Part shown: piece after piece, positions 41,390 to 50,668 of the stretch | Layout of the letters: each line of letters opens with the position of its first letter | How positions within the stretch are numbered: the stretch's first letter is position 1 | DNA from: S010-25 sp964441285 | GTDB lineage: Bacteria; Pseudomonadota; Gammaproteobacteria; SZUA-229 | Assembly: GCA_964441285.1 (NCBI GenBank) | Contig: CAYTUK010000015.1 | Coordinates: 1 to 50,705 of the forward strand | Direction of reading: 5' to 3' | Length of the DNA: 50,705 nucleotides | Made by a program: the position numbers and the translations under genes | Notes under the pieces: generated by a model | Told to the model about the DNA's origin: nothing | Seen by the model: only the letters and a program-made list of their open reading frames with translations | The model's database searches: none

Positions 41390-42409
41390 GTGATTTTTAA
41401 CAAAAAATCTTACCTGATTATCGGCCCATCCTGGATCGGCGACATGGTGATGGCGCAGGCTTTGTTTAAAACTTTAAAGCAGCATCACCCCGATTGTGTT
41501 ATTGATGTGGTGGCACCAAAATGGTCATTACCCATCCTGGCGCGTATGCCCGAAGTGCGCCGTGGCATCACTGTGGATGCGGCTCACGGTGAAATTGCCT
41601 TTGTTAAACGCTGGCGACTGGGTAAAAAACTACGTGCAGAGCATTATAGTCATGCCATTGTTATTCCGCGTTCGTGGAAATCAGCGCTCATTCCTTATGC
41701 TGCAAAAGTGCCGGTTCGCACAGGTTATCGCGGTGAAATGCGTTATGGCCTGTTAAATGACATTCGGGCATTAAACAAGTCGGTACTGAAGCAGACTGTG
41801 CAGCGTTATGTTGCTCATGCGGGCGAAAACAATCCACAAAATGCACCCGCTATTTTATTTCCATCACTAACAATGGATAAAAATAATCAGCAAAAGAAGC
41901 TGAAAGCATTAAATCTGAAACCAACAAAACCTGTAATCTGTTTCATGCCGGGTGCTGAATATGGCCCGGCAAAACAATGGCCGATTGACTATTACCGCGA
42001 ACTGGCCATAAAACTGGTGGCTGACGGTTATCAGATATGGGTAATGGGTTCAGACAAAGACAGCGATGCAGGTGATATAATAAGCCAACCGTCGCCGGAG
42101 ACAATAATAAATTTGTGCGGCAAAACCCAACTGGCCGATACCGTGGATTTATTCGCCTGTGCAGAGTCGGTAGTATGCAATGATTCCGGCTTAATGCATA
42201 TTGCCGCCGCAACGGACGTGAAAGTGAATGTGATTTACGGGTCATCTACGCCGAAATATACACCGCCATTAACAGAAAATGCAGTTATCCATTATCTGGA
42301 GTTAAGCTGTAGCCCCTGTTTTTCCAGAACCTGTAAATTTGGTCATTATCAATGTCTTGAGAAGATGACTGTAGATAAGATTTTTACGGCCATATCAACA
42401 TATAAATAG
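41390..42409 (+). CDS. waaF: ADP-heptose--LPS heptosyltransferase II
   Basis: A 339-residue GT9 enzyme that adds the second heptose to the LPS inner core, at the cytosolic face of the inner membrane. YLIIGPSWIGDMVMAQALF is the classic WaaF start, with FMPGAEYGPAKQWP and VCNDSGLMHIAAATD for ADP-heptose binding, and IYGSSTPKYTPPL typical of WaaF. Start is GTG 41390 without a visible ribosome-binding site. It opens a same-strand run with the ligase and glycosyltransferase. Confidence 0.93.
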   Translation: MIFNKKSYLIIGPSWIGDMVMAQALFKTLKQHHPDCVIDVVAPKWSLPILARMPEVRRGITVDAAHGEIAFVKRWRLGKKLRAEHYSHAIVIPRSWKSALIPYAAKVPVRTGYRGEMRYGLLNDIRALNKSVLKQTVQRYVAHAGENNPQNAPAILFPSLTMDKNNQQKKLKALNLKPTKPVICFMPGAEYGPAKQWPIDYYRELAIKLVADGYQIWVMGSDKDSDAGDIISQPSPETIINLCGKTQLADTVDLFACAESVVCNDSGLMHIAAATDVKVNVIYGSSTPKYTPPLTENAVIHYLELSCSPCFSRTCKFGHYQCLEKMTVDKIFTAISTYK

Positions 42410-42425
42410 AGAAGCAGGAAGACGA

Positions 42426-43757
42426 GTGTTAGAAAAATATAATAACTGGATTGATGTTAATGAAAGTCGGATAAATACCTATGCTAATCATTTAATTGTT
42501 ATTTTTGCTTTTTCAGTGCCATTACTGGTTTCTGTTAGAAGGGTAAGTATTGTGCTTATTATTCTTCTATTTATAGTCAGAGGAAAAATATTTCGGCGCA
42601 CTATTAACGTATTGTCTGATCCGGTATTAATGTCAATGGCGTTGTATTTTCTTGTACATGTATTATGGTTGATAGGCAGTGATAATTTTTTGATAGCAAA
42701 AAAATCAGTTCATGATGCATCCTTTCTGCTATTTGTGCCTTTATTTGTTTCATTCATAGATGAGAAATATGTAAAAAGAATTACAAATGCCTTTATTTTT
42801 GGCATGTCTATTAGCGTAATAATCTCATACGGTCTATTTTTCAAACTGATACCGCCCATGATTCATGATGGTAGTCAGGGTGGATCCTGTGACCCAACAC
42901 CACTTTGGCATCATTCTCATTATGGTTATATGCTGGCAATTACATCAATACTATTGCTATATCAATTTATCCATATAAAAGAAGATAACCTGAAGAGATT
43001 CGGAATATTGATTCTGTTTTCTGCAATGATATTTAATATGTTCATTATTGAAGGTCGTACCGGTTATATTCTTTTTGTATTGCTGCTATTTGTAATGGTG
43101 ATATTTGAATTTGGACGTAAGTCCATTTTCCCACTTGTTATTTCTACCCTATTGATCATGGCTGCTTCATTTCTTGCATATAACTATATTAATGTTTTTA
43201 AAAGTCGGGTAGATCTTACTGTTAGCTCATTAAAAAGTGTTATTTCTAAGGAAAACTATAATACTTCAATTGGTGCACGTATTGGTATGGATGTCTACGC
43301 ACTAAAGGTGATTGCAAAAAAACCAGTCTTTGGCAATGGTACAGGTGGTGGTATTTCAGAAGTGAGGAAGATAGTTGAAAAACAGAATAGACCATTGTCG
43401 AGAATGATTGAAACATTACATCATGCGCATAATGAATATATAAGTGCACTGTTACAATTTGGAATTATTGGCCTGTTATTTTTTCTAAATATTCCCTATC
43501 AAATGCTGAAATATTCTTCTGTAAAAAACAGAATGTTAATGAAATTGTTAGGTATTAGTGTTTTATTTTACTCGTTAATTGATGTATTTATTATCGGACT
43601 GGGTATGTTGTTAACCGTTGTGACATTAACAAGTGTCAGTGTCTCTCATTACTCTGTAAACAATGCGGTATTTAATGAATTAAATAAACGACAATTGGCT
43701 AATTATTCAGCTATTATTTTGTTCTTTTACCTGTTCAAGAAATATTCCGGAATTTAG
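42426..43757 (+). CDS. O-antigen ligase / polymerase (Wzy_C family)
   Basis: A 443-residue polytopic membrane protein, about ten hydrophobic segments, with the large periplasmic loop and motif LHHAHNEYISALLQFGIIGLL characteristic of WaaL/Wzy_C proteins. It would ligate undecaprenyl-linked O-antigen to lipid A-core, or polymerise it. Start is GTG 42426 with AGGAAG upstream. It is visibly AT-rich relative to waaF. Ligase and polymerase cannot be separated by sequence alone; location after waaF favours ligase. Confidence 0.83.
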   Translation: MLEKYNNWIDVNESRINTYANHLIVIFAFSVPLLVSVRRVSIVLIILLFIVRGKIFRRTINVLSDPVLMSMALYFLVHVLWLIGSDNFLIAKKSVHDASFLLFVPLFVSFIDEKYVKRITNAFIFGMSISVIISYGLFFKLIPPMIHDGSQGGSCDPTPLWHHSHYGYMLAITSILLLYQFIHIKEDNLKRFGILILFSAMIFNMFIIEGRTGYILFVLLLFVMVIFEFGRKSIFPLVISTLLIMAASFLAYNYINVFKSRVDLTVSSLKSVISKENYNTSIGARIGMDVYALKVIAKKPVFGNGTGGGISEVRKIVEKQNRPLSRMIETLHHAHNEYISALLQFGIIGLLFFLNIPYQMLKYSSVKNRMLMKLLGISVLFYSLIDVFIIGLGMLLTVVTLTSVSVSHYSVNNAVFNELNKRQLANYSAIILFFYLFKKYSGI

Positions 43758-43772
43758 TCAGAGTTGATATGA

Positions 43773-44879
43773 ATGGATATAAATAATAAAAAAATAAATG
43801 TATTAATGATTATTGATTCTCTGGGGATAGGTGGCGCAGAAGTTAGTTTGAGGGCTCTAACAAAATCTATGGTTGAAATGGGGCATAATGTTGTTGTGCT
43901 TGTCATAAGAGATGAAATACTATTGAATCTTGATAAACGGGTTAGTGTTGAAATACTCGGTTATAAAAAATATCGGTATTTGTCATCTGTTTCTATGAAT
44001 GCAAAGCGATTGCGAAAATTTATTATAGAGATGGAGGTGAAGTATGGGTGCTTCCGGTTAAAGGTGGCTCATCTGACGCTTTCGCATAAGTTATTAAATC
44101 TTGTCGGCTTGAAGGATATATATTATTGTATCCATGAAAATATTATTGCCAGTAATCTTGCTAATCGCTCAGGGTTAAAAAAGTATTTCCGTATGTCAAG
44201 GATACGGAGGCTGTATAATAATAAAGATATTATTGTTGTCTCGAATGGTATTAAAGATAGTTTAATGTTAATTAAAGGGTTATGTTTGCGATCAATTACG
44301 ACTATCTATAATGTGATAGATATGACAACAATCAGGAAGTTATCTGATAAACGTAATCCATACAGTACAATGCGATATATTGTACATGTTGGTAGATTTT
44401 CTTCTGAAAAAAGATATGATATATTATTGACGGCTTATCAGAAAATAAATTCTGATTTTAAGCTGATTCTGGTCGGTGATGGGTCTGACAGAAATCGTAT
44501 CGTCGATATAATTCATCAAATGAAACTCGATGACAGGGTTGTTCTGGCGGGTTTTCATAAAAATCCATATCCGATAATTCGAGGCTCTAGTCTGCTGGTT
44601 CTGAGCTCGGATTATGAAGGGTTTGGTGTGGTTTTGGCAGAAGCATTGTGTCTTGATACTGCCGTTATTAGTACAGATTGTGAATCGGGGCCAGATGAAA
44701 TAATGAAATCAGCTTTATCAAATTATTTGGTAAAAACGGGTGATTCCGATGCACTTGCAGATAAAATGAAACAGGCTATTGATGATGTGAATAATGCTGG
44801 TTACCCGTTTGCCAGTGCTGATCTGGAAAGGTTCTCACCTGATACGATTGTCCGTCAGTATATTAATTTGGCGGATTAA
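43773..44879 (+). CDS. Glycosyltransferase family 4
   Basis: A 368-residue GT-B glycosyltransferase. IDSLGIGGAEVSLRALTKSM is the N-terminal acceptor-side motif; HVGRFSSEKRYDILLTAY and the EX7E motif in SSDYEGFGVVLAEALCLDT bind the nucleotide-sugar. Sugar and acceptor are unknown, most likely an O-antigen or outer-core sugar. It is AT-rich, in series with the ligase, 15 bases downstream. Convergent with the FkbM gene. Confidence 0.88.
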   Translation: MDINNKKINVLMIIDSLGIGGAEVSLRALTKSMVEMGHNVVVLVIRDEILLNLDKRVSVEILGYKKYRYLSSVSMNAKRLRKFIIEMEVKYGCFRLKVAHLTLSHKLLNLVGLKDIYYCIHENIIASNLANRSGLKKYFRMSRIRRLYNNKDIIVVSNGIKDSLMLIKGLCLRSITTIYNVIDMTTIRKLSDKRNPYSTMRYIVHVGRFSSEKRYDILLTAYQKINSDFKLILVGDGSDRNRIVDIIHQMKLDDRVVLAGFHKNPYPIIRGSSLLVLSSDYEGFGVVLAEALCLDTAVISTDCESGPDEIMKSALSNYLVKTGDSDALADKMKQAIDDVNNAGYPFASADLERFSPDTIVRQYINLAD

Positions 44880-44880
44880 T

Positions 44881-45723
44881 TTAGATTAGTTTAGCCATCA
44901 AGTTCAACTTATCAGGGTGTATAAGAAATATATTTGAGTGTTTCCTGGAAAGGTCAGCCGAAATGAGTGTCCATTTTTCCCGTTTAGATATTTTATGTAT
45001 AAAACGGCGGCTTTTCCCTATGAAACTTGTTGACCAGAGTGATTTATTTAGTGATGAAAGTGCAATATAACCGGCATATGTTTGCCTGATCTCGTTGAAG
45101 AATTCATTATTATCGGATGAGAGGAGAGTATCATCTGCTGTCCATTCCATTAAGATGATGGGTTTAAATAACTTAATAGATTCCTTCATACCTTCAAGCG
45201 CCTGTATCTCATGGCCTTCAATACCAATCTTAATTAAATCAATAGTTTTAATTGCCTTTTCCTTAATAAACTTATCGCCTGTTATAAGTTTAATCTGAGA
45301 TTTTTTGTAGTGAGTAGAATCTTCATTAGGATGAAGTGTTGAGGCACCGGTATTACCACTAATATTAATATAGAAGTCACTTGTGCCTTCGTTATCAGAG
45401 AGACCTACTTCATAGGTGTATATATTATTAATGTTGTTTAACTGGATGTTCTTATTGAGATTTATATTTGTTTTAGTATCAGGCTCAAAAGCATAAATGG
45501 ATTTGCAATGTTGGCTAATACTTATAGCATGATTACCGATATTTGCACCAATATCAAATATAGTCGCCTGCTTTATATTTTTGAGTATCTGATTTAATAA
45601 ATAGACATAGGGTTTATCGTAGATGCCTTTTCTAATAATAGTGCCGCCAACTTCATCATTAGGGTTTACTATGAGTTTGTGACCATATAGTGTTGTAACA
45701 AATTTTTTATTAGAAAATGTCAT
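44881..45723 (-). CDS. FkbM family methyltransferase
   Basis: A 280-residue SAM-dependent methyltransferase. IFDIGANIGNHAISI is motif I, AFEPDTKTN the acidic loop, and IDLIKIGIEGHEIQALEGM the FkbM block, with an Ile-Gly replacing the usual D in IKIDIEG. The usual D of IKIDxEG is therefore missing, and activity may differ. FkbM proteins commonly O-methylate sugars in polysaccharide loci. It is AT-rich, convergent with the GT4 gene (one base apart) and divergent from the next GT. Confidence 0.85.
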   Translation of the reverse strand: MTFSNKKFVTTLYGHKLIVNPNDEVGGTIIRKGIYDKPYVYLLNQILKNIKQATIFDIGANIGNHAISISQHCKSIYAFEPDTKTNINLNKNIQLNNINNIYTYEVGLSDNEGTSDFYINISGNTGASTLHPNEDSTHYKKSQIKLITGDKFIKEKAIKTIDLIKIGIEGHEIQALEGMKESIKLFKPIILMEWTADDTLLSSDNNEFFNEIRQTYAGYIALSSLNKSLWSTSFIGKSRRFIHKISKREKWTLISADLSRKHSNIFLIHPDKLNLMAKLI

Positions 45724-45823
45724 AATAGATAGATGTATGAATTAGTTTTGATGAACTCTTTTTATTATACCTGAAGCTGGAGTTATCATAATGGTTTGTT
45801 TTTAACAGGAAGCTCCACCATGA

Positions 45824-46918
45824 GTGATTATCTTGACTAATAGAAAAAAAACTGTCGCAGTAATGTGTTTTTCCAGTGGTAATGGTGGTATGGAGCATGA
45901 TGCAATCAAACTGGCGAGCCTACTTGGCAGAGATATGGAAGTCGCCTTATTTTGTAAAGCAGGAAGCTTTATTCATCAGGCATATCAGGGAACGGATAAC
46001 AACTACCGCCTTCTGCCAATTTGTTTTAGCAGTCGAACGTTTAGCCTTTCAATGCTGTTTCAGGTTCGCTCACTAATGCGTTCTTACACGTCGGCTAATG
46101 TCATTTTTTTTGGTGCATCTGAATTAAAAACGCTGTACTTTGCTTTTTTAGGTTATCAAATTAATTTATTGGTCAGGCACGGTACAACAAAGAGTCGGGC
46201 TAAAACAGACTGGTTTCATCGCCGGATTTATTCACGGGTTAATTATCATATTGCATTATCAAAACACCTGCTTAAAAATGTAAAAACTATCGTTCCACAC
46301 ACTAAAGAATCGGCATATAAAATTATACTTCCATCTTATACTATTTCCTCAAATGAAATACATTCAGACGGAAACCATTATGAGCAAATTCAAATAACCC
46401 ATGTAGGCCGCATAGCCTCTGGTAAAGGGCAGTTTGATGCGCTAAATGCCTGTAGATTGCTTCATAGTAAGGGGGTTGCATTCCAACTGGATTTTCTTGG
46501 TGCCCTGGATGAGAGTAGTTATACACAAGAGTTAAAAAAGGCAATAAATGGGTCTGTATTTTCCAATCAGGTACAGTTACGAGGGCATGTGAAAAATGTA
46601 ACCGACTATCTGGCGCAAACGGACATCTTTCTTTTTCCCAGTGCGGGAGAAGGCATGCCGAATGCTTTTATTGAAGCCATGCACTACAACAATGTCTGTA
46701 TTGCTTACGACAATACAGTTTTTCCTGAGTTTGTGGAAATGGGGTTTTATATTCACCTGGTCAGAAATGGTGATGTTGAAGCACTAACAGAAAAATTGCT
46801 GGCGGTGGTGATGGATATTGAAAATGAAAAACTAAGATCGGTGAAAAATACTGCATTAGTACAGGACTACTTTCAATCTGAGCGTGAATTGGCGCAATGG
46901 GATGAGTTACTAGTTTAA
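45824..46918 (+). CDS. Glycosyltransferase family 4
   Basis: A 364-residue GT-B glycosyltransferase starting at GTG 45824; AGGAAG lies about ten bases upstream. FSSGNGGMEHDAIKLASLL is the N-terminal motif; THVGRIASGKGQFDALNAC and FPSAGEGMPNAFIEAMHYN the donor-binding part. Target sugar unknown. An ATG at 45820 opens only a 6-codon frame overlapping the start. It is convergent with the GT9 gene at 47019. Confidence 0.87.
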   Translation: MIILTNRKKTVAVMCFSSGNGGMEHDAIKLASLLGRDMEVALFCKAGSFIHQAYQGTDNNYRLLPICFSSRTFSLSMLFQVRSLMRSYTSANVIFFGASELKTLYFAFLGYQINLLVRHGTTKSRAKTDWFHRRIYSRVNYHIALSKHLLKNVKTIVPHTKESAYKIILPSYTISSNEIHSDGNHYEQIQITHVGRIASGKGQFDALNACRLLHSKGVAFQLDFLGALDESSYTQELKKAINGSVFSNQVQLRGHVKNVTDYLAQTDIFLFPSAGEGMPNAFIEAMHYNNVCIAYDNTVFPEFVEMGFYIHLVRNGDVEALTEKLLAVVMDIENEKLRSVKNTALVQDYFQSERELAQWDELLV

Positions 46919-47018
46919 GCGTAAAATCCCGATAGACTCCCTGGAAGAGTAAAGATTAAATATAATTTGGTCGCCTTTAGCTGACCCTGTTCTACGAATT
47001 CAGGTGTTTTTATTCGTA

Positions 47019-48050
47019 TCAATGCGTCTTCAAAAAATCAGAAATTTTAGCGGCACAACTTTTCATATCCATTAAGATCATATCCTGTTCACCCATGTAT
47101 TTCTCTGGGCTGAAAAAGAGGCGCTTTTTTTCTTCATTAATCGTTTGCCAGCGCAAAGCAGTCGCCGATCGTCTCGCTGGATAAAAAGCAATGGTATTTA
47201 CATTGAGTGCGCCAGCAATATGTAATGGCCCGGTTGAACCGCTAATAAACAGATCGCAGATGTTGATAAATTTAGAAAAATTTACCAGCCCGTCAGTGGA
47301 ATGGTAAATACTATGGTCGATAGTTTTTAACTGATTTGATAGTTCAATGGCAGTGTCTTTTTCATCGGGTCCGGCAGTGATAACAAAATGAACGGAGTGT
47401 TTTTTATTAATTTTATGAGCAAGTTCAGCAAACTGCCGGGTTGATAGATTAACGGCCGAGCCGCCATTGCCGGGGTGAATAAAAACCAGCTTTGCGTTTT
47501 TATTCATAGCATTTTTTGTGATATACGTTTGCCTGAGTTTGGTTATTTCCTGTGGATTAAATTGTAAATAGGGTGGTTGCTGTTCCTCAATGGCAGTATC
47601 ACCATTTTTTATAATGAAGTAACGAACCAGGTCGGCATTGTAAGCATATTCAGGTTTAAGCGATAAGGAGCGTCTTTGTCTGAGCCGTTTGTTGAGAAAC
47701 AGCTGTGCCGGTTTGGTGGCCGGACCGAAACGTAGGGGGATATGTGCCAGCCACAGTGCCAGTGTGGTTCGTGTTTGCAGAAATAGCGAAATGGAAATGT
47801 CAAAACGATAAGGCCTGAATTTTTCTGCCAGATATTTTGCATCCGTTAAGGTGCCCTGATGCGGGTCATCAATAATAATATTGTCTATCCACGGACATAT
47901 TTCCGCCATAGGTTTGGTGTAAGCAGGGATAAGTACGGTTACCTGTGTGTCGGGGTATTGGCGTTTCAACAGGGACAACGCTGGCCATGCAAGCATAAAA
48001 TCACCCAGCTTGTCATTTCGTATCAGTAGAATGTTTTTATACTGTATCAT
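47019..48050 (-). CDS. Glycosyltransferase family 9 (heptosyltransferase-like)
   Basis: A 343-residue GT9 protein: ILLIRNDKLGDFMLAWPALSLLKRQYP start, VFIHPGNGGSAVNLSTRQFAEL, and LFISGSTGPLHIAGALNV for ADP-heptose binding. It is likely an inner- or outer-core heptosyltransferase distinct from WaaF; the individual linkage is not predictable. It lies 19 bases after the next GT9 gene, on the same strand, so the two are cotranscribed. Confidence 0.87.
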   Translation of the reverse strand: MIQYKNILLIRNDKLGDFMLAWPALSLLKRQYPDTQVTVLIPAYTKPMAEICPWIDNIIIDDPHQGTLTDAKYLAEKFRPYRFDISISLFLQTRTTLALWLAHIPLRFGPATKPAQLFLNKRLRQRRSLSLKPEYAYNADLVRYFIIKNGDTAIEEQQPPYLQFNPQEITKLRQTYITKNAMNKNAKLVFIHPGNGGSAVNLSTRQFAELAHKINKKHSVHFVITAGPDEKDTAIELSNQLKTIDHSIYHSTDGLVNFSKFINICDLFISGSTGPLHIAGALNVNTIAFYPARRSATALRWQTINEEKKRLFFSPEKYMGEQDMILMDMKSCAAKISDFLKTH

Positions 48051-48069
48051 TCAAGCATCATTCAGCCAG

Positions 48070-49203
48070 TTATTTGTCCGCAAGGTTAATGTTGCTCTGG
48101 TTCCCATGCTCTGCGTGGGAACCCATACCACCGTTTGATTTGTTCACAACATCTGCATCCTTACGCAGAGCATGGGAACCAGATGTAAAGTTAGTGTTCT
48201 CGATTTCAGCCAGCATTTTTTTGCAGTGCTGAAATACTGTTTCAATACCAATCGCTGCCACACCTTTTTCAGGTGTTAGTGTATCTTCTGTACGCAGAAC
48301 TATAAATTTTTTTGGCGACATATAGGGGCCGCAGTCGCCGGGGTCTTTCATGGAAAAAAAAGCAATAATACGTGTGCCCAGTGCTGAGGCAAGATGCATG
48401 GGGCCGGAATCTGGCGTGATTAATAAGTCAGCACGTTTTAACATGGCTTTGTAGCGTTCAAACGTAGATTGTGATGGCAGTAATTGAATAGTATTGTTAC
48501 TTTGAGCAACAATTTTTTCCCCGTATGTCATTTCACTCGGCAGTAATACCATCAGAACTCTTATTTTTCGCTTGCTGGTGAGTATCAGTTGCGAAAGTTT
48601 ATTGCCCAGTTTACCGTAATTTTGTGTTGGCCAGAGCTTACGTAGCCGTGCCTGTTTTTTACGTAGACCAGATTTGGAAAAACCACTAAAGGTCGGGTGA
48701 AACATAATAACGATATCATCCGGTTCTATACCGATAGTTTTTAATTCCTCGACAACCTGGTCACTGGTGGTAGGGCTGACCGGCAGGTGATTGTAGAGTG
48801 ATAAAACAGGTTTTTTACACGACTCGGCGACAAAGTCCAGATAGTGTTTTGCACAATGTTTAAATGTCGTAGAACCCTGAAACCAGAAAAGATTTTTGTT
48901 ATAGTCCGAAAATAATGCCGCAATGTGTGGACTGGTATCAAAACAGAATATTTTGTCAAACGGGTGTTGAGATAAAAGTCGGCGTAACTTTATTTTATCC
49001 AGCAGTGGTTTAAACAGGCCGCTTCGATCCCATGACCAGATGTCAGTAATATGGGGGTGAAAGTCAGCTAACAGATGTTTGCCAACCGGACTGGTGAGCA
49101 GTGTAATTTTAGCATCAGGATAATACTGTATCAGTGCGGTGAGCGCCGGTGTCAGCATAACGGTATCACCAACACGACCAATTCTGACAGCAAGAATATT
49201 CAT
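48070..49203 (-). CDS. Glycosyltransferase family 9 (heptosyltransferase-like) with repeat-derived tail
   Basis: A 377-residue GT9 protein: ILAVRIGRVGDTVMLTPALTALI start, VVLLPSEMTYGEKIV and LLITPDSGPMHLASALGTRIIAFF near the C-terminus. The domain ends around residue 340. The last ~35 residues (GSHALRKDADVVNKSNG... HAEHGNQ) are encoded by a palindromic repeat pair (48096-48183) and have no family counterpart. It starts near the divergent DUF6165 gene (50 bases). Function as heptosyltransferase is probable; the tail is probably dispensable. Confidence 0.87.
   Translation of the reverse strand: MNILAVRIGRVGDTVMLTPALTALIQYYPDAKITLLTSPVGKHLLADFHPHITDIWSWDRSGLFKPLLDKIKLRRLLSQHPFDKIFCFDTSPHIAALFSDYNKNLFWFQGSTTFKHCAKHYLDFVAESCKKPVLSLYNHLPVSPTTSDQVVEELKTIGIEPDDIVIMFHPTFSGFSKSGLRKKQARLRKLWPTQNYGKLGNKLSQLILTSKRKIRVLMVLLPSEMTYGEKIVAQSNNTIQLLPSQSTFERYKAMLKRADLLITPDSGPMHLASALGTRIIAFFSMKDPGDCGPYMSPKKFIVLRTEDTLTPEKGVAAIGIETVFQHCKKMLAEIENTNFTSGSHALRKDADVVNKSNGGMGSHAEHGNQSNINLADK
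48096..48183. repeat. Inverted pair of GGTTCCCA-type palindromic repeats
   Basis: Two 21-base arms, TCTGGTTCCCATGCTCTGCG+T and its exact complement, are separated by 46 bases. Each is itself nearly palindromic (GGTTCCCA ... TGGGAACC). This REP-like motif is widespread in bacterial genomes. Here it lies in the 3' end of a GT9 gene and extends its reading frame. Confidence 0.85.
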
Positions 49204-49253
49204 TTTAAGATAATCAAGTATAATAGGGTTTTCCAGGTAGATAAAAGTATATC

Positions 49254-49640
49254 ATGAACATTAATGTAGAGATCTCAATTGGTGAGCTCTTTGATAAAAT
49301 CACTATTCTTGAAATCAAGCAGAAAAAAATAAATAATGCCGAAAAGCTGGTTAATATCAATAAAGAACTGAATAGCCTAAATCAGCTACTGGCGCAGCAA
49401 TCTTTTAGCCGTGAAGATGCAGTAGAAGAAATTGCAGCCCTACGTCAGATTAATGAGCAGTTGTGGGGCATCGAGGATGATATTCGAGAAAAGGAAGCAC
49501 AAAAATTGTTTGATACGTCTTTTATTAAACTAGCTAGATCGGTGTATATTACCAATGATAAACGCAGTGATATTAAACGGGCAATTAACCTGAGACTGGG
49601 GTCTGACTTTGTTGAAGAGAAATCATACGAAGATTATTAA
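49254..49640 (+). CDS. DUF6165 family protein
   Basis: A 128-residue cytosolic protein starting NVEISIGELFDKITILEIKQKKI, the hallmark of DUF6165. The remainder is helical and charged, likely coiled coil (about 30-85: LNSLNQLLAQQSF to IREKEAQKLF). Its function is unknown; members occur beside heptosyltransferase genes, as here between two GT9 genes. It may be a partner or regulator of LPS core glycosylation; this is inference. Confidence 0.8.
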   Translation: MNINVEISIGELFDKITILEIKQKKINNAEKLVNINKELNSLNQLLAQQSFSREDAVEEIAALRQINEQLWGIEDDIREKEAQKLFDTSFIKLARSVYITNDKRSDIKRAINLRLGSDFVEEKSYEDY

Positions 49641-49657
49641 TATAAAGGCCTAACAGG

Positions 49658-50668
49658 TCATCTCAAATTTTTTGACAGGACATTGATGCAGCAATTTCTA
49701 ACTTCTTCGACAGATGCCGGCCCGTTTTTATCCGGCATGGCGACATCATGCATCTCAAAGCGTGGCCAGTAGCGATAGGGGTCGCCAAAAAAGATTCCTA
49801 CAGTAGGTGTCTCGGATACAATCGCAAGATGTCGAATACCGGTATCATTGGAGATAACCAGCCTGGCACCCTTGAGTACACTGACTGTTTTATCAATCGT
49901 CTCGGCAGTAATGACATCAATATTTTTGATAGCCTGTAATGGTTTTATGATTTTATCGGCGCTTTCCCAGGCCTGAATACCTTCAAGTATCAGATGGTCA
50001 AAGTCAGGATAATCATGACTCATTTTGTTTAATAGCTCAGTAAAGCGTTCAGCTGGCCAGACTTTGTCCGGTGTTGACGCGCCGATAAAATAGATCAGGT
50101 AGGGTCTGGAGCGACTAAGCGCTTTTCCCGGCATTTTATATTGATGCGGGTAGGCCGTTTTAATCCCCAGTGCATTCAGCATTTTCATCATGTTCGTGCC
50201 TTCAAACTCGAGATCGTTGCGGCAAATAGCAATATCATAAAACAGCCAGGCATATATTTTGTGGTAAGGAAAACCGAATTTGAGTAAGGCGGGTGTCAGC
50301 AGTGTGGTATAAAAAGAACGATTGCCACTGGCAAGGTCAAAAATGAAATCGTGATAACCCAGTTCACGAATTTTTTTTATACGTTGGTGCAGCGAGATGC
50401 CACGTTGATCGGTACCATGAATAATATGTACCCGGTCAACCAGATCATCAGGTAGACCACGGGTATAATTACTGATCACACTTAAGGTAATGCTGGCATT
50501 GGGGAAGGCTTTTCTGGCTTCAACAATAAAGCTGCGTGTCAATACCATATCGCCCAGTGCAGCGTGGCGGATAATGGCGATACTTTTTATATCGGTGTTG
50601 GCCAGGCTTTTAATTTTATCTTCAGCATGTTTACGTGTCCACACGCCTTTGTGAAACCAGAATTTCAT
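49658..50668 (-). CDS. Glycosyltransferase family 9 (heptosyltransferase-like)
   Basis: A 336-residue GT9 protein: SIAIIRHAALGDMVLTRSFIVEARKAFP start, PYLIYFIGASTPDKVWPAERFTEL, and LVISNDTGIRHLAIVSETPTVGIFF as the donor site. A basic N-terminal segment (MKFWFHKGVWTRKHAEDKIKSL) precedes the fold. It is the third minus-strand GT9 gene and convergent with DUF6165. Linkage is unknown. Confidence 0.87.
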   Translation of the reverse strand: MKFWFHKGVWTRKHAEDKIKSLANTDIKSIAIIRHAALGDMVLTRSFIVEARKAFPNASITLSVISNYTRGLPDDLVDRVHIIHGTDQRGISLHQRIKKIRELGYHDFIFDLASGNRSFYTTLLTPALLKFGFPYHKIYAWLFYDIAICRNDLEFEGTNMMKMLNALGIKTAYPHQYKMPGKALSRSRPYLIYFIGASTPDKVWPAERFTELLNKMSHDYPDFDHLILEGIQAWESADKIIKPLQAIKNIDVITAETIDKTVSVLKGARLVISNDTGIRHLAIVSETPTVGIFFGDPYRYWPRFEMHDVAMPDKNGPASVEEVRNCCINVLSKNLR

